From positions 83,984,991-84,048,990 of the forward strand of contig OX457036.1 of assembly GCA_949752735.1 (NCBI GenBank): a stretch of 64,000 nt of DNA, written 5' to 3'. Below, piece by piece: positions 52,210-62,772 of the stretch. The stretch comes from Lumbricus terrestris. Lineage: Eukaryota > Annelida > Clitellata > Crassiclitellata > Lumbricidae. How positions within the stretch are numbered: the first letter of the stretch is position 1; each line of letters opens with the position of its first letter. The notes beneath the pieces are model-generated. The model did not search any database. It was not told the DNA's origin and saw only the letters and a program-made list of their open reading frames with translations. The position numbers and the translations under genes are program-made.

Positions 52210-52657
52210 TATGTACGTCGAAACGAGATAGTATCCGGCATTGCCGGGAGTTAAACGAGCCGTACCCGTTCTGATGCGACCATCGGTTTCGCATCTTTCT
52301 CTATGGAAAGTAACTCTTGTATGAGTTCCAGCGTTTATAGCTTGATTACCGTCACTGTAAACGCTAATCGTGGGACCGACTGCTACAATCATATCAACAT
52401 ATTTTTTGGTCGCTGCATCGCTGGCGCTGTTGGGATCGTGTAGACCTGTAATGTAAGCACCATGCATAAAGATGGACTTATGCACATTTATTTTAGTCTT
52501 AACCATCTCTAAGGCGGTTTCGTTATTTATTCTAAAACGAAATCCATCCGTCGATTGTGATGTAATTGGTTGGTTTAATCGACCTTCTATTTTATTCGTT
52601 GTAGCCTACCTCCTAAACATATATTAAAATCTTTATTTCCGCCCAAATCCTTACATC

Positions 52658-53793
52658 CAGGGCCGGATTAACAAATGTGGGGCCCTGTTCGGTAAAACTG
52701 TGGGGACCCAACTTTACCGACTCACTGAAAAAGGACACAATTGACACAAAACGTGTTATATTCAACAAATCAACACTCGCCTATTAGTAATTCGATCCCT
52801 ATTTTCTACAATATGAACATGCATGTCTTTCTATAGATATATTGCAGTCAAGTGTAAAAGTATTAATCTATTACCGCTTAAGAATATTAGAATCAGACTT
52901 TTTAACCAGGGTCGCATATAGTCAGGGCACTCATACAAGCAGTGGCGTAGCCAGAAATTTTTCATCGGGGGTTTTGGATTTTTTTGCCTAGCCGGATACC
53001 CTTCTGAAACCAACCCGGCAGTATTACAGTAAATAAAAAGGGAATAAAGCAACAAAGGGAATAGAGTATGAAAAACAATTGTTACTACAAGGATTTTTTT
53101 ATTTAAGTAGAGAAATAACCTTTTACAAAACTTTTCCCTAGGTCAATGGGGGGTTTAACCCCCAAAACCCCCCTTGCCTACTCCACTGCATACAAGTAAA
53201 TTGTGCAGAAGCGATTTATGCCCTAAATAAATTCTTGGTATGGAAAATATTCTGGCAGTCTTGTTGCAGGACAACGACCAAGGCAAATGATTTGTACCAG
53301 GGCATTTGCCATGATTTGTCCTTCTGTAGCGCCGCCACTGATCACACACTAAAATAGGTCTATATTTTCGCGTTTACACAAGTAGTAGACCTAATTCGTA
53401 GAAGCAAAGAGTGTATAATGATGCCATTTATTAAAATGCGTTGCATGCCACTTGAATTCCGATCGTAAGAGGTGTTAAGTGTCTAAAATCATATAGATCT
53501 AAGTAGTTAAAACTGATGGCCTTTGCTAGAATTTCTGTCCGATTTTAAGATAAGTCTGTTTGGAATTGGAAACTCCAATAAGGGCCCCCACATATGCTCA
53601 AAGTTGTAAGTCTATATTATGCTAAAATCAATAGTTTTCAAATAATTTGACAACTTGTTCCGAGATATTTTACTCATTTTTACTATTATGACTGACCGTG
53701 ATGAAAAATATTTATATTGCATGTGTGGCGGCCCCTAAAGTGTGGGGGCCCCTGTTCGGCCGAACATGTCGAACATGCCTTAATCCGGCCCTG
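52658..53793. mobile_element. hAT-like element with CAGGGCCGGATTAA ends, carrying a nested MITE
   Basis: Ends CAGGGCCGGATTAA (52658) and TTAATCCGGCCCTG (to 53793). Flanks CTTACATC (52650-52657) and CTTACATT (53794-53801) match at 7 of 8. Subterminal GTGGGGCCCTG and GGGGGCCCCTG mirror each other. No transposase ORF. The same family starts at 63908. Confidence 0.9.
52940..53188. mobile_element. Small hAT-like MITE with perfect 8-bp target duplication, nested
   Basis: CAGTGGCGTAGCCAGAAAT on the left; CCTACTCCACTG on the right. The octamer CATACAAG flanks both ends (52932-52939 and 53189-53196). It is 249 bp, non-coding, with subterminal GGGGGTTT and CCCCCCTTG. Same family as the 54.9-kb element. 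Confidence 0.9.
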
Positions 53794-54016
53794 CTTACAT
53801 TCCATCGACCGCGTAAGATCCCTGTCGACGCTTAGGAATAGGTTGCCTGTCATGGTATCACCAGTTTTAAACACTTTCGGATCAACGTATTTCTTATTCG
53901 TCAAATGATTATCGTTGGATGGAGAGTCGTCGTGATTCGTTATCAAATCAATGGCTTGTTCCCAACTTAGAGCCTCATCCATTCCTGCCGTCTTAGTATT
54001 CGTTGTAGGTAGACAT

Positions 54017-54600
54017 TGGCGCAGGAGACGGGGGTCCAGGGGGGGCAAATGCCCCCCCAAATTTCGGGCAAGTCTGTTTTTTCGGGCAAGTAGACCCGGA
54101 AAAATATTAGCCAAACTTCTTGAAGTTCAACGTTCATTAGTAGGCCTATACCATATTATCTTCCAGTACCATCTTGCCCGAATCGAGTTAGATATTAGCT
54201 CACAACAACCATGGTTAGCAGAAATTCCCGAAAAAGTTCTGAATTCACGGTAGCATTTTATAAATAGGTTTAATGGCGAGAATCGCAGCAAATTCAAGAG
54301 CCGAAATTTGCCCGAAAATCTTGCCCGAATCGAGTCAGATAGCCTATTAACTCACAACCATTGATAGCAGAAATTTCCGAACAATTCTGAATTCACGGTA
54401 GCATTTTGTAAATAATGGCGAGAATCGAAACAAATTCAAGAGCCGACATGTGCCCGAAAATGTTGCCCGAATTGAGTTAGATATTATCTCACAACAACTA
54501 TGGATGTTAGAAATTCCCGAAAAAGTTATGAATTCACGGTAAATAATGGCTAGAGTCGCAGCAAATTCAAGAGCCGAAATTTGACCGAACACGGAATTCA
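54017..54600. repeat. Tandem repeat (141-148 bp, three copies) in a probable TIR-type element
   Basis: Begins GGGGTCCAGGGGGGGCAAAT with CCCCCCCAAATTTCGGGCAA, like the ends of MITEs elsewhere in the window. Three diverged units with TTGCCCGAATYGAGT and GAATTCACGGTA (at 54241, 54389 and 54530) follow. No coding content. It truncates the N-terminal side of the fibre-like gene. Confidence 0.7.
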
Positions 54601-54844
54601 CTGCCTGAATGACATCGAAATTTCTACTGGTCATGAGGCAAAATAGACACGATAATCTTGCGATCATCAACATTGAACGTGCAGATTTTGGTCTGCTCTC
54701 TGAAAATTTAAAATCTTTTCCTTCTTGTCAAGTGTGCGGGATCAGGGTGTTGCACTTGATAGCTCATTTATATTACGGGAAGGATAATACCTTAACTGAG
54801 CACATTTCCCAAAGCACACGTACGTTCCTCTTATTTTCATTTAA

Positions 54845-55440
54845 GGTGTCTCAGGATATTTCGCGTTCTGTCTCCGCCCATTGGCTTCCTCTCCGTGCTC
54901 ACATACAGTGGCGTAGGCGGGGGGTTTCGGAGGTTAAAACCCCCCATTGGTTCCGGAAAAGGTTTTTTTAAGGTTATTTTTTTCATTTAAGTAAGAAAAA
55001 ATAGCAAAAAACAGGGTTTCCGGCCATAAACGGTAAACCCCCCATAAAAAATTCCTGGCTACGCCACTGCTCACATACAATCTAAATTCCTCACTCTGAT
55101 TTTCAATGCTCAGCGGGATTTTGCCCCAAATATCTGACCGACGTTATACTAAGGCCTCACTCAGCTTCCTCCAACCGTCCACTTCGTTCATCCAACAGAC
55201 TTGACTCTTGCTTCCGCCTTCTAGAACTGCAATGGCTCGGTCTTGATCATTTGCCTCAATTGGTCCTTCTCTTTGAAATGAGCTTTCTCCTTGCGTTCGC
55301 TCTAGATATGCACTTTCTGTGGCAGTCTCTCTTCTTCATTCTCTCATCTTAAAACCTGCCTCTTCGAGCGCGGTTTTGCGCACTAGAAGCTCCTCTGAAC
55401 GGTTCACCCTACTAGAGGCTCTTTGTAGATGATTAGATAC
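54845..55440 (+). mobile_element. LINE 3' fragment, split by a MITE
   Basis: Plus-strand remnant of the SAHWLPLRAHI...LIFNAQRDFAPNI block (the LHWLPxRxRIxYK motif of CR1/L2-type RT C-termini), then a serine-rich region and LKTCLFERGF. Many stops. The 164-bp MITE sits between AHIQ and its continuation. Confidence 0.7.
54906..55069. mobile_element. 164-bp hAT-like MITE with perfect 8-bp target duplication
   Basis: CAGTGGCGTAG...CTACGCCACTG ends, octamer CTCACATA on both sides (54898-54905 and 55070-55077). The GGGGGGTTT/AAACCCCCC subterminal arms can pair. Confidence 0.93.
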
Positions 55441-56009
55441 AATACAAACAATGTAGAATTATGAATTTAATCAGTTGCTCGTGTGAAGTGTGAACTAGTT
55501 AAGCGTCAGGAATATATACATAGGTTACATAATAAATTTGCATATATTTTATGCCTAAAATTACCCAACCTGGTCCCTGTAATATGGCCGGGTCCCGGTG
55601 TGGGCCTATTTGTCCCTTTCCCCAGGTGTGGGTGCAAGAACAGAGATGGTTACCAGGGTATATATGCACGACGTCAATTATTCCGGGTTTAATTTTTCGG
55701 GCGAAAGTAAAATTTTCGCCCCCCACTGCTGAAATGTCCCCTTCGCCTATGCAGACAGGTGTTCAATATTCAATGCAATTATACCTATTTCATCGTTTGA
55801 CGACAAGGTAAGTGTTTAATATTCGCTTCTAATGGCCTAAATGTTTCATAATATCGCATAAATTTGAAGATAACAAAATGCACCGAAGACCTAGGCCTAC
55901 TGGTGGCAGTTGTTGCATCTGCTACTGCGATGGAAACGATGAGCAGAGGTAGAAGAGAGTCGAAAGCTGTTGTTTCGTTGATCGGAGTTGGTTGTGAGTG
56001 GAGGGGAAC
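55441..56009. other. No gene recognised
   Basis: Short open frames on both strands overlap one another and carry no motif. The stretch 55.68-55.75 kb (TTTTCGGGCGAAAG, TTTCGCCCCCCACTGC) resembles a MITE end. Confidence 0.4.
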
Positions 56010-56890
56010 GGACATTAGCCCCCCGGACAAAAGCTCCCGGACAAAGGCCCCCGGACATTAGCCCACCCGGACAAAAGCCCCCCAAGGTAGGACATTAGCC
56101 CCCCCAGTCTTTTATTACCTAAAAATGATGCACAAAATGTAACAATAGGCCTAAGTTAAACGAATAAGCCTACATTGCACATTAGTTCAACATTGTAAGA
56201 ATATGCAAAGTTAATTGAAGGTTTATCATACATATTGCAAAACATTTAAAGGCATTAATTGTAGAACGATGCGAACAACTCATTGTGTAAAGTCTCTCAT
56301 AAATGTAAAAAATTATAGGCCTAAGTCCAAAGTTTGTGAAATCTAGATAAAAGTGTAGGCCTAATGCCTAACTGACTTTAACAAACCTTCGTTGTAGCCA
56401 AAATTGACACTAGCAAGTAGGCCTACCTACTGTATACGATTCCCATTCGCTCATTTCTCTAATTTATCGAATCTAGCAATATTTTGAATTGAAACGACGC
56501 TAATAAGTCTACGAAGCTGAGACTTAGCCTAACTGACGTCAACAAACCTTTATTGTAACAGTAGGACACTAAACAAATAGGCCCTGTATACCATTCCCAT
56601 TCGTTCATTTCAAATCTAAGTCTATAAGCTTAGGCCTACTGACACATTTAGGACCTAAATGACACTAAGAACTTTCGTTTGCATGTGAATGCCAGTGACA
56701 AGTAATCAGTTACTGCACTATTCTATGATTTGCACAAAGGGGGGGGCTTTTGTCTGGGGGGCTAATGTCCTAGGTAAAATCAAGATGGGGGGCTTTTGTC
56801 CGGGGGCTAATGTCCGGGGGCTTTTGTCCGGAGGGGATTTTGTCCGGGGGCTTTTGTCCGGAGGGGATTTTGTCCGGGGGGCTAATGTCC
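56010..56890. mobile_element. Foldback-like element 2: inverted ends of GGACATTAGCCCCC/GGACAAAAGCCCCC repeats
   Basis: The left array (56010-56106) mixes GGACATTAGCCCCC and GGACAAAAGCCCCC units. The right array (56739-56890) holds their reverse complements, about ten units. The outermost 23 bp match perfectly when inverted. The interior is A+T-rich with a diverged 140-bp direct repeat (GATTCCCATTCGCTCATTTC and CATTCCCATTCGTTCATTTC). No ORF. Built like element 1 but with a different unit. Confidence 0.88.
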
Positions 56891-56927
56891 TACACCCGTG
56901 ATCGGATTCCCCGACGGCAATCAAAAG

Positions 56928-57227
56928 ATGAGTCTGGTGGTGAATATCTGCGTTCTTCTTCTGGTCTCGCAGCTTGTGATCGTATTTTCGAAGAAGGATA
57001 AGAACAAAAGAACAACACCCAGAGCATCTGAAGTTTTAATAAGAGAAACGAGAACTCTGCGGCAGCTGCGGACATTGATTAGACACGGATCAAAACATTC
57101 AGCGAGTGTACTTTGTGCACGTTGCAGAATCCTACAATCAAATCAAATCAAATTTATTGAATCGATTCAGTGTATACATAGGCTACTACTAATCATAAAT
57201 CATAATGCCCTTTTTAAGTTAGGCTAG
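56928..57227 (+). CDS. Possible first exon of a secreted protein (signal peptide ORF)
   Basis: From ATG 56928: MSLVVNICVLLLVSQLVIVF is a good signal peptide, followed by a very basic segment (SKKDKNKRTTPRASEVLIRE, TLRQLRTLIRHGSK). From about 57128 the frame runs into a LINE tail, so the real exon would end before that; no strong splice donor is obvious. It may be a genuine 5' exon, a degraded gene or chance. Function unknown. Confidence 0.35.
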   Translation: MSLVVNICVLLLVSQLVIVFSKKDKNKRTTPRASEVLIRETRTLRQLRTLIRHGSKHSASVLCARCRILQSNQIKFIESIQCIHRLLLIINHNALFKLG

Positions 57228-57960
57228 TAGAAGCACAGAAATAAGGAAACATATTAATTATGTAAACATTTAAATTATGCAATAGATAGTAGAACAATAG
57301 AGAGTTAAGTGAATCGACTCGTGAGGAGAAGAAGCTAACGCTTATCTAGTCATCCCCAACATTTTAGGACTGGGTAAAGAAACAAAGATAAAAACCAAGA
57401 ATCGACAGTGTTTAGTTAACTTATTTGTAGCTTACACAGGGTCAGCTGTTTTAAGCAAATGTTTTTAAAGGCCATCTTAAATGAGTTAAGGGAGTTGATA
57501 GAACGGGTGCTAGGGTCAATGGAATTCCAAAGTTTGGGGCCTGAAAATCTGACAGTGAATTGCTTAGTGTTAGTGTTACATGAGTTATGGTGTATGTTGA
57601 AGCGTGATCTGGTGTTATGGTTGTGGATAGAAGCATTGGTTGTAAAATAGTCCCTAAAAAGATTGGGAAGTAAATGATTCTGGTGTCGGTACATAAATAC
57701 TGCCAGTTGGAGTTTATATAAGTCGTAAACAGTTAGTAGTTCGAGGTTTTTAAATAGGCTTGCAGAGGCAGCCAAATAGTGGGAGCCTGAGATGATTCTA
57801 ACAGCACGTTTCTGAAACAGTAACAGGTATCAAGGTAAGTTTTGTATCCACCTGCCCATATGATAATACCATAATTTAGATAAGGTAGGACAAAGGTGTT
57901 ATAAAGTGTTTTAAGCGTAGGGATGGGAAGAATATCCTCATAGCGGTATTATAGCCATAA
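57128..57960 (-). mobile_element. 5'-truncated LINE with TTTGA-type tail
   Basis: Minus strand. CAAAT repeats at 57132-57152 are the 3' tail. The ORF 57775-57416 (119 aa) encodes ELLTVYDLYKLQLAVFMYRH, HNHNTRSRFNIHHNS and FSGPKLWNSID, the C-terminal end of a LINE RT, related to the copy at 26.7-27.9 kb. Further upstream coding is degraded. Confidence 0.8.
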
Positions 57961-58073
57961 CTGATGATATATACATTATATATATATTATATATATACAT
58001 TGTTATATATACATTGTATACATATGTATATAATTAGGCCTACGTCGCGTTGCAATTGTACATAATTGCATAG

Positions 58074-58205
58074 CAGTGATGTAGTCGAGTCCACCTGAGC
58101 CGAGACCGAGTCCAGCTAAGCCGAGTCCGAGTTGAGTCCGAGTCTAAAGGGGTTCGAGTACGAGTCCGAGTCACTAAGGGTTAGTAAGGATCGAGTAACA
58201 CCAAG
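58074..58205. mobile_element. Possible end of a hAT-like element with GAGTCC subterminal repeats
   Basis: CAGTGATGTAGTCGAGTCC followed by many GAGTCC/GAGTCCGAGT repeats. This composition is known from hAT-type MITE termini in animals. No opposite end found. Confidence 0.45.
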
Positions 58206-60714
58206 ATTCACTGAAACACTCAATAGGCCTATTATAGCAGAGAAAAAATATCGGTACTATATATGCACAAAATTTAATGTAATTTATCCAAATTTAACTT
58301 TAAAAAACTGAATTAGATAAAAATTTCTTCGTTAATCTGGCGAAGTGGAATTGATACAAATTCTTCCACTGCCAAACACAAGTTCAACAGGCGCCCCTCC
58401 TGGGGCGGATCCAGGGGGGGGAAATCCGGCCATGGCCTCCAATTCCAAATCTCCATGGGACGTGGCTCCCTATCCATGGTCGCCCAAAAGATTTTTTGCA
58501 GGGGTCAGTCCTGGCCAAAAGAATTAATATATAAATGTAATTAAAATCTAAGCCTCTCACACAATTGCATTGTCTTAATATAAAGCAATGAAAAGAAACA
58601 CTCCTTCAACAGTAGCCTATCCGACTATGATTTATAGCGTGCAATGTATGTTATTTGTGTAGGCCTATATATTCATAGTAAATGTAAAAATATTAGCACC
58701 AATAAAGACAATTATAACTAATAACAACTATCTATTAGTAACAAAGCAAGTTAACACTAACAACAGTATTAGGGATTAATTTCTTTTTTCCCAGATGCAA
58801 GAAAATTTAAGGGGCAAAACTTGTTAAGTTTTTAATTTAGTCTATATGTGCAAGAAACTGCGGTGAATGATCCCACATGTTTACTTCTTGTTCTTATTTA
58901 TTTCTTAGTATGATGTTTCACTCAGTGGTGGGAAGTATTTTATTTACTGTAGTCTTTAAAATAATATAGTAGAGCAAGGTCTATTCATACTTGAACTTGG
59001 AAATTTTTGAGCATTGTGTGCTTCATATTATAAATACATAAATACTTCAAATTATTTTAAATGCTTAGCCCTAGCCCTGATATTCTCCGCCCATGCTTGT
59101 AGTAGTGCATTCCTTGTAGGCTATACTGCATATACTGAATTCTTTTTAGCAATCTGATACAATCCTGTTAAAATGAGTGTAACTTACCCTCAATATTTGC
59201 ACAAATACTATTTTTGTCCAGCGTTATCTTTCAAATTTTAAATTTCAAATTTCAAAATATTTTGTATGTTATTTGAACACCTGAACACCTAGTAAAACAA
59301 CATCGTTACCGGTACTACTTGACTTTCAGATTTTGGCCCCCGTAATTTATTAGTTCTCGGCTGGTTTGTGTACCATTTGATATTATTTAACTGCAAAGTG
59401 TGTCCTGGTCAGCAATTCAGGACCATCTTAGGAAACAGGGATAAGCTGATTCTAGTACTGAAAAGTCAGCTTATGTAATATAATTATACTCATGTCTGAA
59501 GTTATTCACTGTAATAACCCAGCAACAGCAGAACTGAGCTGCTGAACTCGATACATACAGATATTATCAATATTGTAATTATATATTTTTTTATCAGTAC
59601 TGAACAAATTGAGTAATTTTGCTAAAATGGTATCTCAAAAGGGCATTGTTGCAGTGTGGAAACTTCAAAAAACCTATTTTTAAAGTATAGTCTATATTTA
59701 TTAAAGCACTGAAAAGTACAGCTATTTTGCTAAGATAACAGCTTAAAATGCTACCATTGCAATGTGAAATTTCAACAAGTTTCTGGTGGGGAGGGATCCC
59801 CTTCCCCATACCCTCCCCCACCACTTTTGGAGCTACGCGCCTCATGATTGTCCTCCAGACGGTCAATAATCTACCCCTCCAGAAACCTCAATCCCCCAAA
59901 GGAGGGGACTAAATTAAACTCTGGTTTCGGCCAAACGACTAAAAAAAATCCGACCCAAGCCCAACAATTTTTGGCCCCTCCTTCGAAAATTTCTGTATCC
60001 GCCCCTGGCTGCCTCTATGAATTGAACTTCCACAGCGCTGCATGAAAGTTTCGTTGTTGTCGATTCATCTTCATGGATTATTTATATGGCGCCACATTTC
60101 TTAAAAAAACAACAACAAGTCAGAGTCGCTCACTGCGCCGTGATGATTAATATTAAGAATGGAAGTTCGTCGGTAAGAAAAGTAGGCCTAATGCACAGAA
60201 ACTATGAGAATCGCTTGTTATATATTAATCCAACCAAGCACATCGAACCCATCCACAGTTGGACAGTATCATGTTCAAAGTCTATGGACTAGGTGCTGCT
60301 GGTGTGATGCGACGGCAAACGGTACCACGACACAATACTTGTCAGTTGTCACCACCCATAGATTCCTCACTGGTCTGAAGATGACGCACATCCGGTTATC
60401 CATCGAGTCACAGGATATTTTGTCGCCTGCTCGGTTGGCGGATCGCAGCGCTGCCAGTAGTAGCCATAACGGTCCAAGTCACTTACTTCGCCATGAAGTA
60501 AATTACTTCGCTGCATGTACAATCATGTAGATTTGTTGCTGTTTAACGACACTGTGTCATATCCAAGATGATAAGTGTCGCCCTCCTTCTTTACCCAGGC
60601 TTGTGCCTGGCATTGTCAAAGTACAAACAGTGGCGTAGTTTCTACAGGTATAGGCCTACACACCTTCCTTTATAAGTATGACACTCGAATACATAAAAGC
60701 CCCTTCGCCTTCTT
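58206..60714. other. No gene recognised
   Basis: A+T-rich sequence. GGGGCGGATCCAGGGGGGG at 58.39 kb and its inverse-like TGTATCCGCCCCTGG at 59.99 kb could be the two ends of one diverged element about 1.6 kb long, but no target duplication supports this. Near 60.63 kb, CAGTGGCGTAG recalls the MITE family at 54.9 kb. Confidence 0.45.
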
Positions 60715-61830
60715 GCATTCGTTTATGTAAGCAAAACTATTCAAAAGCATTCGACAATATTTCACATGAACAGCTATGGTTAGCAATGGTGGAAATGGGA
60801 TATCCACCACATATAGGCCTAGTTAATTTGCTGAATACATTATACTGCAAGCAGTGAGCAAAGGTGAAAATGGCTGGGGTACTATCGAATGAGTTCCGTG
60901 TCAAGAAAGGGGTCAGGCAAGGATGCGTAATCTCACCTCATCTATTCAACATCATGGCAGAAGTGGTTATGAGAGAAGTGTTGGAGGGCTGGGAGGGTGG
61001 AGTGCAAATAGGTGGCCGGAAAATAACAAACTTGAGATATGCAGATGATATCGTGTTTCTGGCAGGGTCAGAAAGTGAGTTGCAAGACATAGTCAGCAGG
61101 CTGGAGCGGGTAGGGGAGAAAAGAGGTCTAATGATATATCTGGACAAAACCAAGGTTATGGCAATAAATGGAGAGGCATGCAATATATGGGTTAGGGGAC
61201 GGAAGCTAGAACAGGTCGAAACCTTCCATTACCTGGGTTCGCTAATAACTGCGGATGCAGAGTGCAGCAGGGACGTTCGAAGGAAACTGGCGAGAGGACA
61301 GAACGCTGGAGTGGCATTGAAACAGATTTGGAGAAGTCACGGCATTAAACTCACTACAAAGATACGACTCATGAGGTCCCTTGTTTGGCCAGTGGTCACT
61401 TATGGTTGCGAGAGCTGGACGATCAAGAAGAGAGAGAGGAGGAAAGAATAGAGGCTTTTGAGATGAAAGGACTAAGACAAATCTTGAGAGTGTCATGGAT
61501 GGAAAGAAAAACGAACAAATGGGTGTTGGAGACAATGGGAGTGGAGAGAAGTCTTCTTGATTCAATTAAAAGACGGAAACTCACATACTTTGGACATCTG
61601 ATGAGAAAAAGCGGAGATTTCCTGGAGAAAGAGATCATACAGGGAAATGTACCGGGAGCAAGAACACGAGGGAGGCCGAGGATGGGCTGGCTTGTCAACA
61701 TCGGAACATGGATGGGATCAACTCTCGGGCAGACTCTGGTGGACACAAGGGACAGGAAGAGGTGGAGGAAGCTCGTCCATGATGCGACCAACCCTCGGAT
61801 CGAGGATGGTTGACGACAAGACAAGACAAG
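60715..61830 (+). mobile_element. RTE-type LINE, 5'-truncated
   Basis: Coding from about 60740 (SKAFDNISHEQLWLAMVEMG, one TGA stop at 60857) through the frames 60864-61451 and 61385-61813, which overlap at a frameshift near 61.43 kb. RT core: KKGVRQGCVISPHLFNIMAE, LRYADDIVFLAGSESELQ with the YADD box, FHYLGSLITADAECSRDVRR. C-terminus: RKLTYFGHLMRKSGDFLEKE, RGRPRMGWLVNI, LVHDATNPRIEDG and stop. ACAAG repeats follow the stop (61.82 kb). The single stop and single frameshift show moderate decay. A scrap of the same family is at 24.5 kb. Confidence 0.9.
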
Positions 61831-62772
61831 CAAAACTATACGCGGCAGTTGACGTGCCCAGAGCATGCGCAATGCGCATTACGCATGACTATTATTCTTT
61901 CACTTCCTGTTACTTCTGTCACCATTCCGATTTTAGACACCATCCACCTTGACTGTCTTGGCTGGTGATTTTAAACTGATTCTGACTCTAAGCTTACATG
62001 CGAATGTATTTGGTTTTGAATCTTAGCCAGGGATTAGGTTGGTTATCGACACTTAGCCTTTTAGATGCTGTAGAACTATGGAGACTATACGATAGTAGTA
62101 GTACGACAGCGAATAGGCCTAGGCCTACAGTTAAGGGCGTTTACTATCTGAACAACAATTGACTATAACGCACCATACAGTTGTTCAGGCCTACACCGAC
62201 TGCTACCCTGACAGTGTTCTGACGGTGGTTATGCTTTGCTCTAGCGTGAATTCTTATTTCCCTCGTAGGACAACAACCTAACAATTCGGTGACACACGAT
62301 GCATGAGCACGACGTGGCATACTAGACCTAAGTAGGCCTATAGTTGCAAAGACTGCGCCTCGCTGCGCTTGAAAGTGCTTGGTTTTACCCAAGTCGCTGT
62401 TGGCATTGCAAACGGGTTGTAGGCCTAGAGGAGGGTCAGAGCCAGGTAGACTCATACAGTGTGTACAGAAAAACTGCTCTCAATTATTAAGAGATTATTT
62501 AGACCTACTATATTTTAGATGCAGTAACTGTACGCATTATTATTGCCTTCATAATAGGAAATGAAGTTAATAATTAATTATTGTAACCCCATTTTGAACA
62601 AATTGGGGGTGTCCTCTGGTATTATGTCATTATTTTAGCAAGAAATACTAAACCACTATAAGACAACAATAATTCTGTCACAGAATAAAGCGTATGGAGC
62701 GTAGGCTTATATACGTTGTCTGATTAGACATTCAAAACACACATTTACATAATGAGAAGTTACTCTCTAGGA
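61831..62772. other. No gene recognised
   Basis: Unique-looking sequence rich in AGGCCTA motifs (for example 62113-62128, 62331, 62420). Short open frames without motifs. Confidence 0.45.

Larger units (their letters stand above)
51182..54016 (-). pseudogene. Broken fibre-like gene: tail-fibre-type repeats plus C1q/TNF-like head
   Basis: Three coding blocks on the minus strand. Block 1 (about 54016-53802) reads ALSWEQAIDLITNHDD, then LTNKKYVDPKVFKTGDTMTG. Block 2 (about 52657-52210, after a frameshift near its start) has a GFRFRINNE motif, ITGLHDPNSASDAATKKYVD, and the first half of a jelly-roll-like head (NAGTHTRVTFHR, PGNAGYYLVST). Block 3 (51422-51182) has YKNGVSFMQIAGGGGTG and TNTDFLEIFVYSS, typical of the second half of a C1q/TNF-like domain, with a stop at 51184-51182. 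Repeated KKYVD and GDTMTGNL are common in phage and large-DNA-virus fibre proteins; a C1q/TNF-like head suggests trimeric binding. A hAT separates blocks 1 and 2 and a mariner separates 2 and 3. It may be a captured viral or Maverick-type gene or a decayed host gene; I cannot tell. Confidence 0.62.

Noticed and set aside
56689..56924. Gly/Pro-rich repetitive open frames on both strands
   Set aside because: They are readings through the GGACAAAAGCCCCC array of foldback element 2, not protein genes.
58392..60012. A single 1.6-kb hAT element between GGGGCGGATCC and GGATACAG-type ends
   Set aside because: The ends are only partly alike and no 8-bp target duplication is present; they may be two unrelated fragments.
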